Source: an uncultured Chloroflexota bacterium (GTDB lineage Bacteria > Chloroflexota > Anaerolineae > Anaerolineales > Anaerolineaceae). From it: a DNA stretch of 18,300 nucleotides. The DNA lies in NCBI GenBank assembly GCA_902795255.1, contig CADBKS010000062.1, positions 1,537 through 19,836 on the forward strand, read 5' to 3'. A program made the position numbers and the translations under genes. Position 1 is the stretch's first letter. The number at the start of each line of letters is the position of its first letter. Below, piece by piece: positions 6,025-14,221 of this stretch. A model generated the notes under the pieces. The model did not search any database. It was not told where the DNA came from and was given only the letters and a program-made list of their open reading frames with translations.

Positions 6025-8364
6025 ATGGGAAACACATTCGCGAAACGAAAGATCAAACCGATAAAAAACACTGCCCCGCATTTCCGGACAGAAGGAAAGC
6101 CGGCGGTCCTGCCCAACAGCTTTGTCATGCGGATCATGGAAAATGACAGCGCGGAAAAAGAAGCAGACCGGCTTTCAAAGAACGTGCATGCCACCACACC
6201 GGACGCCCTGCGGGAAGAAATGGGCAGCCGTCTCGGTGCGGATTTTTCCGATGTGCAGTTCCACAGCGACAGCATGAGTATGGATCGAAGCAGGGCTATG
6301 GGCGCGAAAGCCTGGGCCCGGGGCCGGGATGTTTACTTCGGCAGCGGCGGATTTGACCCGAAGATCGCCGCCCATGAGCTGGTCCATACCGTTCAGCAGG
6401 GCGCAGTCCGCGGAGATACGGCACAGTCGGCTCCTTTTGGTGCGGTACAGCTTTTCAGCGGGGAAAATGAAGATGATATCCACCGGCGGCAGGTTTCCGC
6501 CAATGCGGGTACGCTTCAGCTGATGCAGGAACAGCGGGCAAGCTCCGAGTACGGAGCACGTGTTTTCAATGATCTGGTAAAACCCGCCAAAAAACTGGCT
6601 GAAAAAAGCGGCAGCCGGATCCGGGCAATGAATGCTGACAGCAGCATGTCCTTCCTGTCGAATCTGAGTGAAAGGGACTACTCCGGGAAAGAGATCATCC
6701 GCGACATCGCGACCCGCACGGTCATTAATAAAGACGAAATGTATGACCGGACCGATGAATATGAAAGCTTCATGGATTACATGGGAAACCGGACGAATAA
6801 AGTCGGTCTGAAAACCGCGGCCATGCAGGCCGGCGTTTTGAACGGGAACCTGATCAATGAGCATAATAACGGCGGAGACCACAACAAACGCGCCTATGAA
6901 ATGACCGAAGAGGAACTCGCCAACGACTCCTTTAACCCGACACATGATCCTGAAGTCGCGAAAATACTGAAGAAGATCGATGCGGCCCATGACGAAAAGG
7001 AAGCTTACCACGTTTTTCTCGGATATACGGAAAACAAAGAATATACCCGGCAGGAAATCGCAGACAGCCAGCAGGTCGTAAATTTTGCCCAGCAGCCGAT
7101 CACCAGCATGAAGGATGATCAGGGCAATTTCAAGGATGTGGATCCAGAAGTTGCGGAAAAGCAGAAAGAGATCAATGATTCCCTGATTTCAAAAGTCAAC
7201 AAGCTGAGAACAAAGATGACGGAAGCAAGGACGAAAGGGAATCAATTCCCTGAGGGGAGTCCGGAAAGAGAATCTGCGAAGCAGGAATTTGAGGCCGCAA
7301 AGGCGGAATTAGCCCGGGCCAAGCAGGAAAAAGCGGAAAAATCAAAGGAGATCAAGATCCGCTATAAACAAGGCGCATCGGTCAACCTGCCGCTGCTGAA
7401 GGCCAAACTGAAGAATATGGTCCGCCAGGTGCGGGATTACCCGGAACTAAAACATAAGATCGGCGGTCTGAATATCCAGTGGAATCAATCGCTGGGATCA
7501 TACCGGGAAGAAACAACCGAAACCGTTATGTCTGTAAACACCTCCGCAGGAGCGGCAGAAAAGGCAACGATCAATTATGATGCTTATCTGGACAGGAACT
7601 CACCGGAGGCAGAAGCAACGCGTCAAAGGGTCAATAACAACCTTGGCAAAACCATCGGCAACCTGAATAAAGCTGGGAACCATGAACTGGGACATGTTCT
7701 GGAATCGACGCTGAATGTTGAAGAGGAGGACCAGCACAAAGGCGTGGCCTCGAACGATATTCTGCAAACCGTTCTTCCGAAAGTTCTGACTGCGGACGAG
7801 ATGAATCAGGTCCGGTATAATCAGCAGAACGGGCAGAATAAGTACAAAAAAAACATCTATCAGGGCCAGATCGACACCAGCTCACCGATCTTCGAAGAAA
7901 AAAAGCTGTCCTCCCCATACGGACAATCCATGCCCAAGGAATGGTTCGCAGAGGCGTTTCATGATGTTTACACTAAAGGCGCTGATGCCAAGCCGACCAG
8001 TATCGAGATCGTGAAAGAATATGAAAGGCGTCAGAAAGCCAAACAAATAGCCTCCTTCCGTAAGAAGGAAAGAGGCTGGTTCACCAGAGCGAAACGCTGG
8101 TTCAGCAGAAAGTTCAATTTCGGCACAAGACGCGGAGCAGCCCAGATGGCTCCCGTCCCGGACCTTGCCCAGCCGGCGAATCTCCCGCGGACTCAGGCCT
8201 CCGTGCAGCAGCCCATGCAGGAGCCGGCTCTGCCGATGGTCCCGCCGCTGCCGGAGAACCTGCTGGAACCGGAAATCGGCCCCAACCTGCAGCAAAACAA
8301 AGACATGGATATGGTCGTCGAAGCACCGAAAAGGAAGAAACTCAAAAAGAAGAAAAAGAAGTAA
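6025..8364 (+). CDS. DUF4157 (eCIS-core) protein with a second C-terminal zincin-like domain
   Basis: A 779-residue protein. Residues 35-126 match the DUF4157/eCIS-core pattern: AEKEADRLS, GADFSDVQFHSD, RGRDVYFGSGGFDP and the zinc motif HELVHTVQQG (His117, Glu118, His121). Residues 150-370 are unrecognised. Residues 372-445 are a highly charged probable coiled coil. Residues ~450-670 carry a second HExxH, NHELGHVLE (His553, Glu554, His557), and downstream SPYGQSMPKEWFAEAFHDVY, where Glu643 is a good third zinc ligand. This layout is reminiscent of the lethal-factor-like and phage-head-associated zincin families. A Pro-rich tail (708-750) ends in PKRKKLKKKKKK. Family knowledge: DUF4157 proteins accompany or are loaded by extracellular contractile injection systems and often carry C-terminal toxins. 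Inferred role: a delivered protease effector. No injection-system gene is in the window. The ribosome binding site is weak (AAGAAGCGG). The gene is flanked by terminators, an isolated unit possibly acquired by transfer. Confidence 0.8.
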   Translation: MGNTFAKRKIKPIKNTAPHFRTEGKPAVLPNSFVMRIMENDSAEKEADRLSKNVHATTPDALREEMGSRLGADFSDVQFHSDSMSMDRSRAMGAKAWARGRDVYFGSGGFDPKIAAHELVHTVQQGAVRGDTAQSAPFGAVQLFSGENEDDIHRRQVSANAGTLQLMQEQRASSEYGARVFNDLVKPAKKLAEKSGSRIRAMNADSSMSFLSNLSERDYSGKEIIRDIATRTVINKDEMYDRTDEYESFMDYMGNRTNKVGLKTAAMQAGVLNGNLINEHNNGGDHNKRAYEMTEEELANDSFNPTHDPEVAKILKKIDAAHDEKEAYHVFLGYTENKEYTRQEIADSQQVVNFAQQPITSMKDDQGNFKDVDPEVAEKQKEINDSLISKVNKLRTKMTEARTKGNQFPEGSPERESAKQEFEAAKAELARAKQEKAEKSKEIKIRYKQGASVNLPLLKAKLKNMVRQVRDYPELKHKIGGLNIQWNQSLGSYREETTETVMSVNTSAGAAEKATINYDAYLDRNSPEAEATRQRVNNNLGKTIGNLNKAGNHELGHVLESTLNVEEEDQHKGVASNDILQTVLPKVLTADEMNQVRYNQQNGQNKYKKNIYQGQIDTSSPIFEEKKLSSPYGQSMPKEWFAEAFHDVYTKGADAKPTSIEIVKEYERRQKAKQIASFRKKERGWFTRAKRWFSRKFNFGTRRGAAQMAPVPDLAQPANLPRTQASVQQPMQEPALPMVPPLPENLLEPEIGPNLQQNKDMDMVVEAPKRKKLKKKKKK

Positions 8365-8454
8365 CGGCCGCATCCCAAATGATGAGCCGCTGCAGATTCG
8401 TTAACAAGCGGCCCGGTACACAGGCACCTGTTACGGATCGGATCATACGCATCA

Positions 8455-8499
8455 CCGAAATAAAAAAGAACGCCGCGCGGGCGTTCTTTTTTATTTCGG
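8455..8499. terminator. Bidirectional terminator between convergent genes
   Basis: A perfect 20-bp inverted repeat (8455-8474 with 8480-8499) around a 5-base GC loop. The arms contain A6 and T6 runs, so it works on both strands, ending the DUF4157 gene and the NBR1-Ig gene. Confidence 0.95.
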
Positions 8500-8513
8500 T
8501 TTGTCAGGGAACG

Positions 8514-9161
8514 TCAATCGACCACGATCGTGATGTCCACCACGTAGAAGTTCTGGTCATTTTCATTGCCGAGCACGACAGACATCGTATAAGTACCCGG
8601 GGTCTTCGGGGCGACCGCATCAACGGTGCAGGCACCGACCGTGTTCGGAGTTACTTCGCTTCTCAGGTTGTAGCGGGTCTTGCCCGGTTTGGTGAAGTTC
8701 GTACCGCTGAAGAAGCGCAGAACATAGTCCGTCGTCCAGGTGGTCGTACCGGTATTGAGCAGGTTCCAGGTGATGTCGAAGCTCTGGCCGGCCTTCACAT
8801 GCGTGCCGTCCTGCGGGCTCTGGGAGTCATAGGAAGCCTTGTCCCCGACCTGCACGACCGGTGTGGCAGTCGGAACTGCCGGGAGAACGACCTGCTGCTG
8901 GGCAGAGGTGTCCGGGACCGCAGTCGGAAGGCAGACGGAAAGCTGCCCGGTCTGAATATGGACATTCTGGCCGAAGACGATAGCGGAATCACGGACCGTC
9001 TGGGCGGAAGTGTCCAGGTTTCTCCGCTGGATCTCCGCGACCACCGCGTCATAGACCGCCAGAAGCTGCTGATCCGAAATGCGGGTCACTTCTTCAGACT
9101 GCGCCAGTACAGGGGTAACGAAAACGCATAAGGCGATCAATACAAATAACAATTTCTTCAT
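8514..9161 (-). CDS. Secreted NBR1-Ig-like domain protein
   Basis: A 215-residue protein with AAAGGAG upstream of the ATG. Residues 1-20 are a clear signal peptide with signal peptidase I site VLA-Q. Residues 21-100 are a predicted helix (DQQLLAVYDAVVAEIQRR) and a low-complexity linker with PTATP. Residues ~105-215 match the immunoglobulin-like fold first described next to BRCA1 (NBR1): GQSFDITWNLLNTGTTTW, the conserved NTGTxxW signature, then TPGTYTMSVVLGNEN. These domains are common in secreted Anaerolineae proteins, and their role is thought to be structural or adhesive; no enzyme domain is present here. The gene is monocistronic, with its own promoter and the shared terminator at its end. 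Confidence 0.88.
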   Translation of the reverse strand: MKKLLFVLIALCVFVTPVLAQSEEVTRISDQQLLAVYDAVVAEIQRRNLDTSAQTVRDSAIVFGQNVHIQTGQLSVCLPTAVPDTSAQQQVVLPAVPTATPVVQVGDKASYDSQSPQDGTHVKAGQSFDITWNLLNTGTTTWTTDYVLRFFSGTNFTKPGKTRYNLRSEVTPNTVGACTVDAVAPKTPGTYTMSVVLGNENDQNFYVVDITIVVD

Positions 9162-9193
9162 TGTGTATACTCCTTTTCATTCATTCTGTAAAA

Positions 9194-9221
9194 ATTGTAT
9201 CACAGATATACCCATTCTCAA
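9194..9221 (-). promoter_or_regulatory. Sigma70-type promoter of the NBR1-Ig gene
   Basis: On the minus strand TTGAGA (9221-9216) and TACAAT (9199-9194) are 16 bp apart, followed by a short leader and the AAAGGAG ribosome binding site. Confidence 0.65.
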
Positions 9222-9364
9222 ATGAATGAACACTGCTTAACTAACGGTGGAAGATCCTGATTTGTTTCCGGGTCACAAAAAATCCGCCGCGGATCCCGTA
9301 AAAAGGCCGGGCCGGCAGTGAATCACCTGTCCCGCCTGTAAGCCGCGTGTTTTCCCGGCTCTCC

Positions 9365-9373
9365 TGTTATAAT
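9365..9373 (+). promoter_or_regulatory. Extended -10 promoter of the methyltransferase-nudC operon
   Basis: TGTTATAAT is a perfect -10 with the TGn extension, 17 bases before the ATG at 9391. The leader must therefore be very short (about ten bases) and holds the GGAG at 9381-9384. Confidence 0.6.
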
Positions 9374-9390
9374 TCTGAGCGGAGTCAATT

Positions 9391-10143
9391 ATGCAGAACT
9401 ATCAGGATATCAATGCGGAAACGATCGACCGCTGGGTCACCGAAGGCTGGGAATGGGGGCAGCCAATCAGCCACGAGACTTGGGTAAAGGCCAAACAGGG
9501 GATATGGGATGTCCAACTCTCCCCGACAAAATCCGTCCCGCACCGCTGGTTCGGAGAACTCAAAGGGAAAAAGATCCTGGGGCTGGCATGCGGCGGCGGA
9601 CAGCAGATGCCCGTCTTCGCCGCGCTCGGCGCGGAATGTACCGTGCTGGACTATTCCCCGAAGCAGCTCGAAAGCGAACGGGCAGTCGCAGAACGCGAAG
9701 GCTATTCCATCCGCATCATCCGCGCGGATATGACCCGAAAGCTGCCGTTTGAAGACGGTGAGTTCGACCTCATCTTCCACCCCGTTTCAAACTGTTATGT
9801 GGCAGAGGTAAAACCGATCTGGCGGGAATGTTTCCGCATCCTGAAAAAAGGCGGGCTGCTGCTTTCCGGTACGGACCATTATGTCAATTACATCGTTGAC
9901 AATGATGAAAAAATGATCATCAACCGGCTGCCCTTCGACCCGCTGAAAAATCCCGATCAGATGCAGCAGCTGGCAGAAGATGACTGCGGGGTACAGTTCT
10001 CCCATTCGCTGGAGGAACAGATCAACGGACAGCTGGAAGCAGGCTTCACCCTGCTGGAGCTTTATGAAGACACAAACGGGCAGGGGCGCCTGCATGAACT
10101 GAACATCCCCACATTTCTGGTCATGCGGTCCATCAAACCGTAA
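9391..10143 (+). CDS. Class I SAM-dependent methyltransferase
   Basis: A 250-residue protein with GGAG (9381-9384) six bases before the ATG. The Rossmann fold motifs are clear: motif I ILGLACGGGQQM (62-73), the acidic end of strand 2 at Asp87 (VLDYSPKQL), ADMTRKLPFEDGEFDLIF (112-129), and ECFRILKKGGLLL (146-158). The N-terminal WxxxGWxWGxPI-like segment (15-26) is typical of a widespread uncharacterised bacterial group. The methyl acceptor cannot be told from sequence. It is followed by a NudC-like gene after 15 bp, so the two are co-transcribed. Confidence 0.85.
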   Translation: MQNYQDINAETIDRWVTEGWEWGQPISHETWVKAKQGIWDVQLSPTKSVPHRWFGELKGKKILGLACGGGQQMPVFAALGAECTVLDYSPKQLESERAVAEREGYSIRIIRADMTRKLPFEDGEFDLIFHPVSNCYVAEVKPIWRECFRILKKGGLLLSGTDHYVNYIVDNDEKMIINRLPFDPLKNPDQMQQLAEDDCGVQFSHSLEEQINGQLEAGFTLLELYEDTNGQGRLHELNIPTFLVMRSIKP

Positions 10144-10158
10144 AGGAGCATTTAAACG

Positions 10159-11004
10159 ATGATGATCCAGGATATCGCGCCGGATACTTTCGATAACCAC
10201 TATACCGAACAGGATCCCGGGGCCGAAAGCCCCGTACTGTATTTCAAAGACGGGAAACTGCTCGCCGGCTATGACAGCGGGACCGGAGAATTCTTCCTGC
10301 CGTGTGTCCGGGACTTTGCTGCGGAGCTTCAGACTGTATACTTCTTCTCGGTAAGCGGCGTACGCTATTTTTGGGGAACAGGCGCGGGATCATTTCCGGC
10401 GCATTATGACTGGTACGCGCTCCGCGATTTCCGCCGGCTGGAACGGACCCGCAGCAATTTCCCGTTCATCGCCTACACCGGATGGCACCTGTGGAAATGG
10501 TACGAAAGCAGCCGGTACTGCGGGGCCTGCGGGGCCGAGACTGAATTTGATCACACGGAACGCGCAAAAGTCTGCCCGGTCTGCGGCAACCGCATCTACC
10601 CGCGGATCAACCCGGCCGTCATCGTCGGGATCACCAACGGTGAAAAGATCGTGCTCACCAAATATAAAACCGGCTTCGGTTACAATGCGCTCGTCGCCGG
10701 CTTCACCGAGATCGGCGAGACCGTTGAAGGAACCGTTCAGCGGGAGGTCATGGAAGAGGTCGGGCTCCGCGTCAAAAACATCCGCTATTACAAATCCCAG
10801 CCCTGGGGGATCGCGTCCGATATTCTGATGGGTTTTTTCTGTGACGTCGATGGAGACGAAACGATCCGCAGAGATGATTCCGAACTCAAATACGCGGAAT
10901 GGGTCGAACCGGAAAACATCGTGCTCCAGCCGACCGAAGACAGCCTCACCAATGAAATGATGCAGCTTTTCAAAGAACACGGATACAAAGGGACTCTGAA
11001 ATAA
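10159..11004 (+). CDS. nudC: NudC-like NAD(H) diphosphatase / Nudix hydrolase
   Basis: A 281-residue protein; AGGAG at 10144-10148 lies ten bases before the ATG at 10159 (a second ATG follows at 10162). The order is that of NudC: an N-terminal domain (1-105), a zinc ribbon with Cys121, Cys124, Cys139 and Cys142, then a Nudix fold. The Nudix box at 181-203 is intact (GFTEIGE...REVMEEVGL), with the metal-binding glutamates present. The NudC hallmark SQPW is at 213-216 but continues as GIASDILMGF, not the classical PFPxSLMxGF. The family hydrolyses NAD(H) to NMN(H) and AMP and can remove NAD caps from RNA. Which activity dominates here is not visible. Confidence 0.88.
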   Translation: MMIQDIAPDTFDNHYTEQDPGAESPVLYFKDGKLLAGYDSGTGEFFLPCVRDFAAELQTVYFFSVSGVRYFWGTGAGSFPAHYDWYALRDFRRLERTRSNFPFIAYTGWHLWKWYESSRYCGACGAETEFDHTERAKVCPVCGNRIYPRINPAVIVGITNGEKIVLTKYKTGFGYNALVAGFTEIGETVEGTVQREVMEEVGLRVKNIRYYKSQPWGIASDILMGFFCDVDGDETIRRDDSELKYAEWVEPENIVLQPTEDSLTNEMMQLFKEHGYKGTLK

Positions 11005-11045
11005 TACCGCCCGGCAGTTCTCTCTTTTCGATTGCCATGTTCATA

Positions 11046-11099
11046 ACAATGCAGATTTTTATCATGATCAAAGGATCCACTTTGATCATGTTTCATTGT
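11046..11099. promoter_or_regulatory. Large dyad between nudC and uvrA
   Basis: A perfect 11-bp inverted repeat, CATGATCAAAG (11063-11073) and CTTTGATCATG (11080-11090), with a 6-base loop. An outer ACAATG/CATTGT pair (11046-11051 and 11094-11099) extends it. Only three T residues follow, so as a terminator for the nudC operon it would be weak; it could instead be an operator for uvrA. Confidence 0.6.
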
Positions 11100-11132
11100 C
11101 ACATATATTAGAAAATTTATTTTATATTCATG

Positions 11133-11138
11133 TATAAT
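11133..11138 (+). promoter_or_regulatory. -10 element of uvrA with overlapping dyad
   Basis: TATAAT, 38 bases before the uvrA ATG; no convincing -35 is seen. An imperfect dyad, TATATT (11123-11128) and AATATA (11136-11141), overlaps the hexamer and could be a repressor site. Confidence 0.5.
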
Positions 11139-11176
11139 ATAGACCGATTAAACGAAGCTGAAGGAGAAAAACGCAT

Positions 11177-14068
11177 ATGGAAAATTCGCTGAAGGTCGTC
11201 GGAGCACGCGGGAACAATCTGAAAAATATCACCGTGGAGATTCCCCGGGATAAATTCACCGTGATCACCGGTCTTTCCGGGTCCGGGAAATCCTCGCTTG
11301 CTTTTGATACGATCTTTGCCGAAGGTCAGCGCCGCTATGTGGAATCTCTTTCCTCTTACGCACGGCAGTTCCTCGGTCAAATGGATAAACCGGATGTGGA
11401 CCTGATCGAAGGTCTTTCACCGGCCGTTTCCATTGACCAGAAAGGGACCTCCCGCAACCCGCGCTCGACCGTCGGGACCGTTACGGAGATCTATGATTAT
11501 TTCCGTCTGATGTTCGCCCGCATCGGTGTCCCGCACTGCCCGGTATGCGGGAGAGAAGTGACCCGGCAGTCCGCCGAAGAGATTATCAACACCGTCGCGG
11601 CACTTCCGGAAGGAACAAGGATCATGGTCCTCGCGCCGATCGTGCGCGCCAGAAAAGGGACGTATCAGGCCGTACTCGAAGACATCCGGAAAGCAGGCTT
11701 CGTCCGCGTCCGCATTGACGGTACCGTTTACTCGGTCGACGATGAGATCACCCTGGACCGCTACAAGATCCACACGATCGAAGCCGTTGTGGACCGCATC
11801 GTGATCCATCATGATGAAAGCGACGAAGAAGAAGCAAAGAACCGCCGAACCCGCCTGGCGGACTCCGTCGAAACCGCGCTCAAAGCAGGAGAAGGGTTTG
11901 TGACGATCGCAAATCTCTCCGCCGAGCCTCCCGAGGATATACAGTTTTCCGAATTTCTGGCCTGTCCTGAACACGGCTACAGCATTCCGGAGATCGAACC
12001 ACGCACTTTTTCCTTCAACACCCCGCACGGAGCCTGTCCTTCCTGCCAGGGTCTGGGAGTCAAATTTGAACTGGATCCCGACCTGATCATCCCGGATGAT
12101 TCGAAATCCCTGAATGAAGGGGCCATCGCCGTGATGGAGTGGCAGCCTTCCGCACGTCCGAATGAGAATTATTACTGGCAGCAGGTGACCGCCGCGTGCG
12201 AAGCCTACGGAATCGACATGAACGCCCCTGTCAGCAGCCTCAGCAAACAGCAGCTGCACATCATCCTATACGGGACGGGCAAACAGACGATCAAAATCGA
12301 ACTGAAAGGCCGGAACGACCGGAAATCTTCCTACAGCGCCCCGTTTGAAGGGATCATCCCGAATCTGCAGCGGCGCTACAATGAAACAAAGTCGGATTAC
12401 ATCAAAAACAGCATCTCCGCCTATATGCGGGAGATTCCCTGCAAAGAATGCGGCGGGAAACGGCTCCGCCCTGAAGCGCTGGCTGTCACGGTCGACGGGG
12501 AAAACATTATCGAAGTCACCGACTGGCCGGTCTCCCGAACGCTGGAATGGATGCACAAACTGGAAAATGACAACGAAGTCCTGAGCGGCAAACAGCGGGT
12601 GATCGCGGAAAAGGTTTTCAAAGAGATCACCTCGCGGCTTGAATTTTTGGTCAATGTCGGTCTGGATTACCTGACGCTGTCCCGTTCCGCGGTCACGCTT
12701 TCCGGCGGTGAGGCACAGCGGATCCGTCTGGCGACCCAGATCGGGTCCCAGCTGATGGGTGTCCTTTATGTTCTGGACGAGCCCTCCATCGGACTGCACG
12801 CACGGGACAACACCAAACTGCTTCACACCCTGCAGCAGCTGCGCGATCTCGGGAATACCGTGATCGTCGTCGAACATGATGAAGAAACGATCCGCGCCGC
12901 GGACCATATTGTCGATATGGGTCCGGGTGCCGGGGTCAACGGAGGTGAAGTTCTGGTCTCCGGGACCCTGCAGGATGTGCTAAACTGTCCACGTTCCCTG
13001 ACCGGGGACTACCTCAGCGGCAGAAAATTCGTGCCGGTACCGGAAAAGCGCCGGAAACCCGGAAAAGAAAAACTGGAGATCATCGGCGCCGAACAGAACA
13101 ACCTTAAAAAAATCAATGTCAAGATCCCGCTCGGAATGTTTGTCTGTATCACGGGCGTTTCCGGAAGCGGCAAATCTTCACTGATGAACGAGATACTGTA
13201 CAAATCGCTGGCGCATACCCTGAATCGGGCACACACCACACCGGGGAAGCACAAGGAGATCCGCGGTACGGAATATCTGGATAAGATCATCAATATCGAT
13301 CAGTCCCCGATCGGCCGGACTCCCCGCTCCAACCCGGGAACCTATACCGGTGTTTTCGACGAGATCCGGAAACTTTTCGCAGAGCTTCCGGAAAGCAAAC
13401 TGCGCGGCTACACGGCCGGCCGCTTCTCCTTCAACGTCCACGGCGGACGCTGCGAAGCCTGCCAGGGCCAGGGACAGCTGAAAATTGAAATGCAGTTTCT
13501 CCCCGACGTATACGTTCCCTGTGAAGTCTGCCACGGGACCGGCTACAATCATGAGACCCTGCAGGTGAAATACAAAGGGAAAAACATCGCAGAGGTTCTG
13601 GACATGACAGTCGATGACGGAGTCGAATTCTTCAGCGTTTTCGAACCCATCGTCAGCAAACTGAAACTGCTGCAGCAGGTCGGACTCGGCTATCTGAAGA
13701 TCGGGCAGTCCGGAAACACACTCTCCGGAGGTGAAGCACAGCGCGTCAAGCTCTCCAAAGAGCTGTCCCGTCGCGCGACCGGCAGGACACTTTACGTTCT
13801 TGACGAACCCTCCGTCGGACTCCATTCAGCGGACGTGCATAAACTGATCGAAGTTCTGGAACAGCTGGTGGAGCAGGGAAATTCCGTTCTGGTGATCGAA
13901 CACAACATGGATATCATCAAAGTCGCGGATTATATTATCGATCTGGGACCGGAAGGCGGGGACAACGGGGGTCATTTGGTCGCCTGCGGCACACCGGAAG
14001 CTGTGGCGAAAGTAAAAGAATCCTACACCGGACAGTACCTGCAGTCCGTGCTCGCACAGAAACACTGA
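11177..14068 (+). CDS. uvrA: UvrA, excinuclease ABC subunit A
   Basis: A 963-residue protein, close to the usual ~940, with AAGGAG upstream of the ATG. It is the damage-sensing ATPase of nucleotide excision repair, which forms a complex with UvrB and loads it at lesions. ABC module 1: Walker [10 protein letters not shown] (32-40), signature LSGGEAQR (508-515) and Walker [10 protein letters not shown] (532-540). Module 2: Walker [10 protein letters not shown] (660-668), a second LSGGEAQR and VLDEPSVGL. Zinc-binding cysteine pairs are intact: Cys121/124, Cys287/290, Cys422/425, and the CEACxGxG...CEVCxGTGY module in the second half. No defect is visible. uvrB and uvrC are not in the window. It appears monocistronic, between its own promoter and a terminator. 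Confidence 0.98.
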   Translation: MENSLKVVGARGNNLKNITVEIPRDKFTVITGLSGSGKSSLAFDTIFAEGQRRYVESLSSYARQFLGQMDKPDVDLIEGLSPAVSIDQKGTSRNPRSTVGTVTEIYDYFRLMFARIGVPHCPVCGREVTRQSAEEIINTVAALPEGTRIMVLAPIVRARKGTYQAVLEDIRKAGFVRVRIDGTVYSVDDEITLDRYKIHTIEAVVDRIVIHHDESDEEEAKNRRTRLADSVETALKAGEGFVTIANLSAEPPEDIQFSEFLACPEHGYSIPEIEPRTFSFNTPHGACPSCQGLGVKFELDPDLIIPDDSKSLNEGAIAVMEWQPSARPNENYYWQQVTAACEAYGIDMNAPVSSLSKQQLHIILYGTGKQTIKIELKGRNDRKSSYSAPFEGIIPNLQRRYNETKSDYIKNSISAYMREIPCKECGGKRLRPEALAVTVDGENIIEVTDWPVSRTLEWMHKLENDNEVLSGKQRVIAEKVFKEITSRLEFLVNVGLDYLTLSRSAVTLSGGEAQRIRLATQIGSQLMGVLYVLDEPSIGLHARDNTKLLHTLQQLRDLGNTVIVVEHDEETIRAADHIVDMGPGAGVNGGEVLVSGTLQDVLNCPRSLTGDYLSGRKFVPVPEKRRKPGKEKLEIIGAEQNNLKKINVKIPLGMFVCITGVSGSGKSSLMNEILYKSLAHTLNRAHTTPGKHKEIRGTEYLDKIINIDQSPIGRTPRSNPGTYTGVFDEIRKLFAELPESKLRGYTAGRFSFNVHGGRCEACQGQGQLKIEMQFLPDVYVPCEVCHGTGYNHETLQVKYKGKNIAEVLDMTVDDGVEFFSVFEPIVSKLKLLQQVGLGYLKIGQSGNTLSGGEAQRVKLSKELSRRATGRTLYVLDEPSVGLHSADVHKLIEVLEQLVEQGNSVLVIEHNMDIIKVADYIIDLGPEGGDNGGHLVACGTPEAVAKVKESYTGQYLQSVLAQKH

Positions 14069-14091
14069 CCGGAAGAATAAAAAATGCACAG

Positions 14092-14131
14092 AGAACGGGG
14101 CCCGGCGAAAACTGCCGGGCCCCGTTCTTTG
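14092..14131 (+). terminator. Terminator after uvrA
   Basis: A 15-bp perfect stem (14092-14106 with 14114-14128) with a 7-base loop and a short T-rich tail. It can be extended outward with one G-U pair. It lies between convergent genes and may serve both. Confidence 0.85.
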
Positions 14132-14221
14132 TATAACAGAATACTTTTATATGCTCATGATAGTTGGAAGTAAGTACTTTGCATAGCGCAGTCCGGTCAC
14201 TGCCGACTGCATGCTGTACGG

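Noticed and set aside
6175..7011. A 278-codon minus-strand frame inside the DUF4157 gene
   Set aside because: The plus-strand frame carries DUF4157 motifs; the minus frame has none and no start signal.
9277..9294. Minus-strand hairpin ATCCG/CGGAT followed by a T run
   Set aside because: The stem is 5 bp and no minus-strand gene lies upstream of it for it to terminate.
11417..12259. A 280-codon minus-strand frame inside uvrA
   Set aside because: Shadow of a fully conserved uvrA.
14191..14213. Hairpin GCAGTC/GACTGC downstream of the repeat-protein gene
   Set aside because: Stable, but with no T run on either strand; function cannot be assigned.
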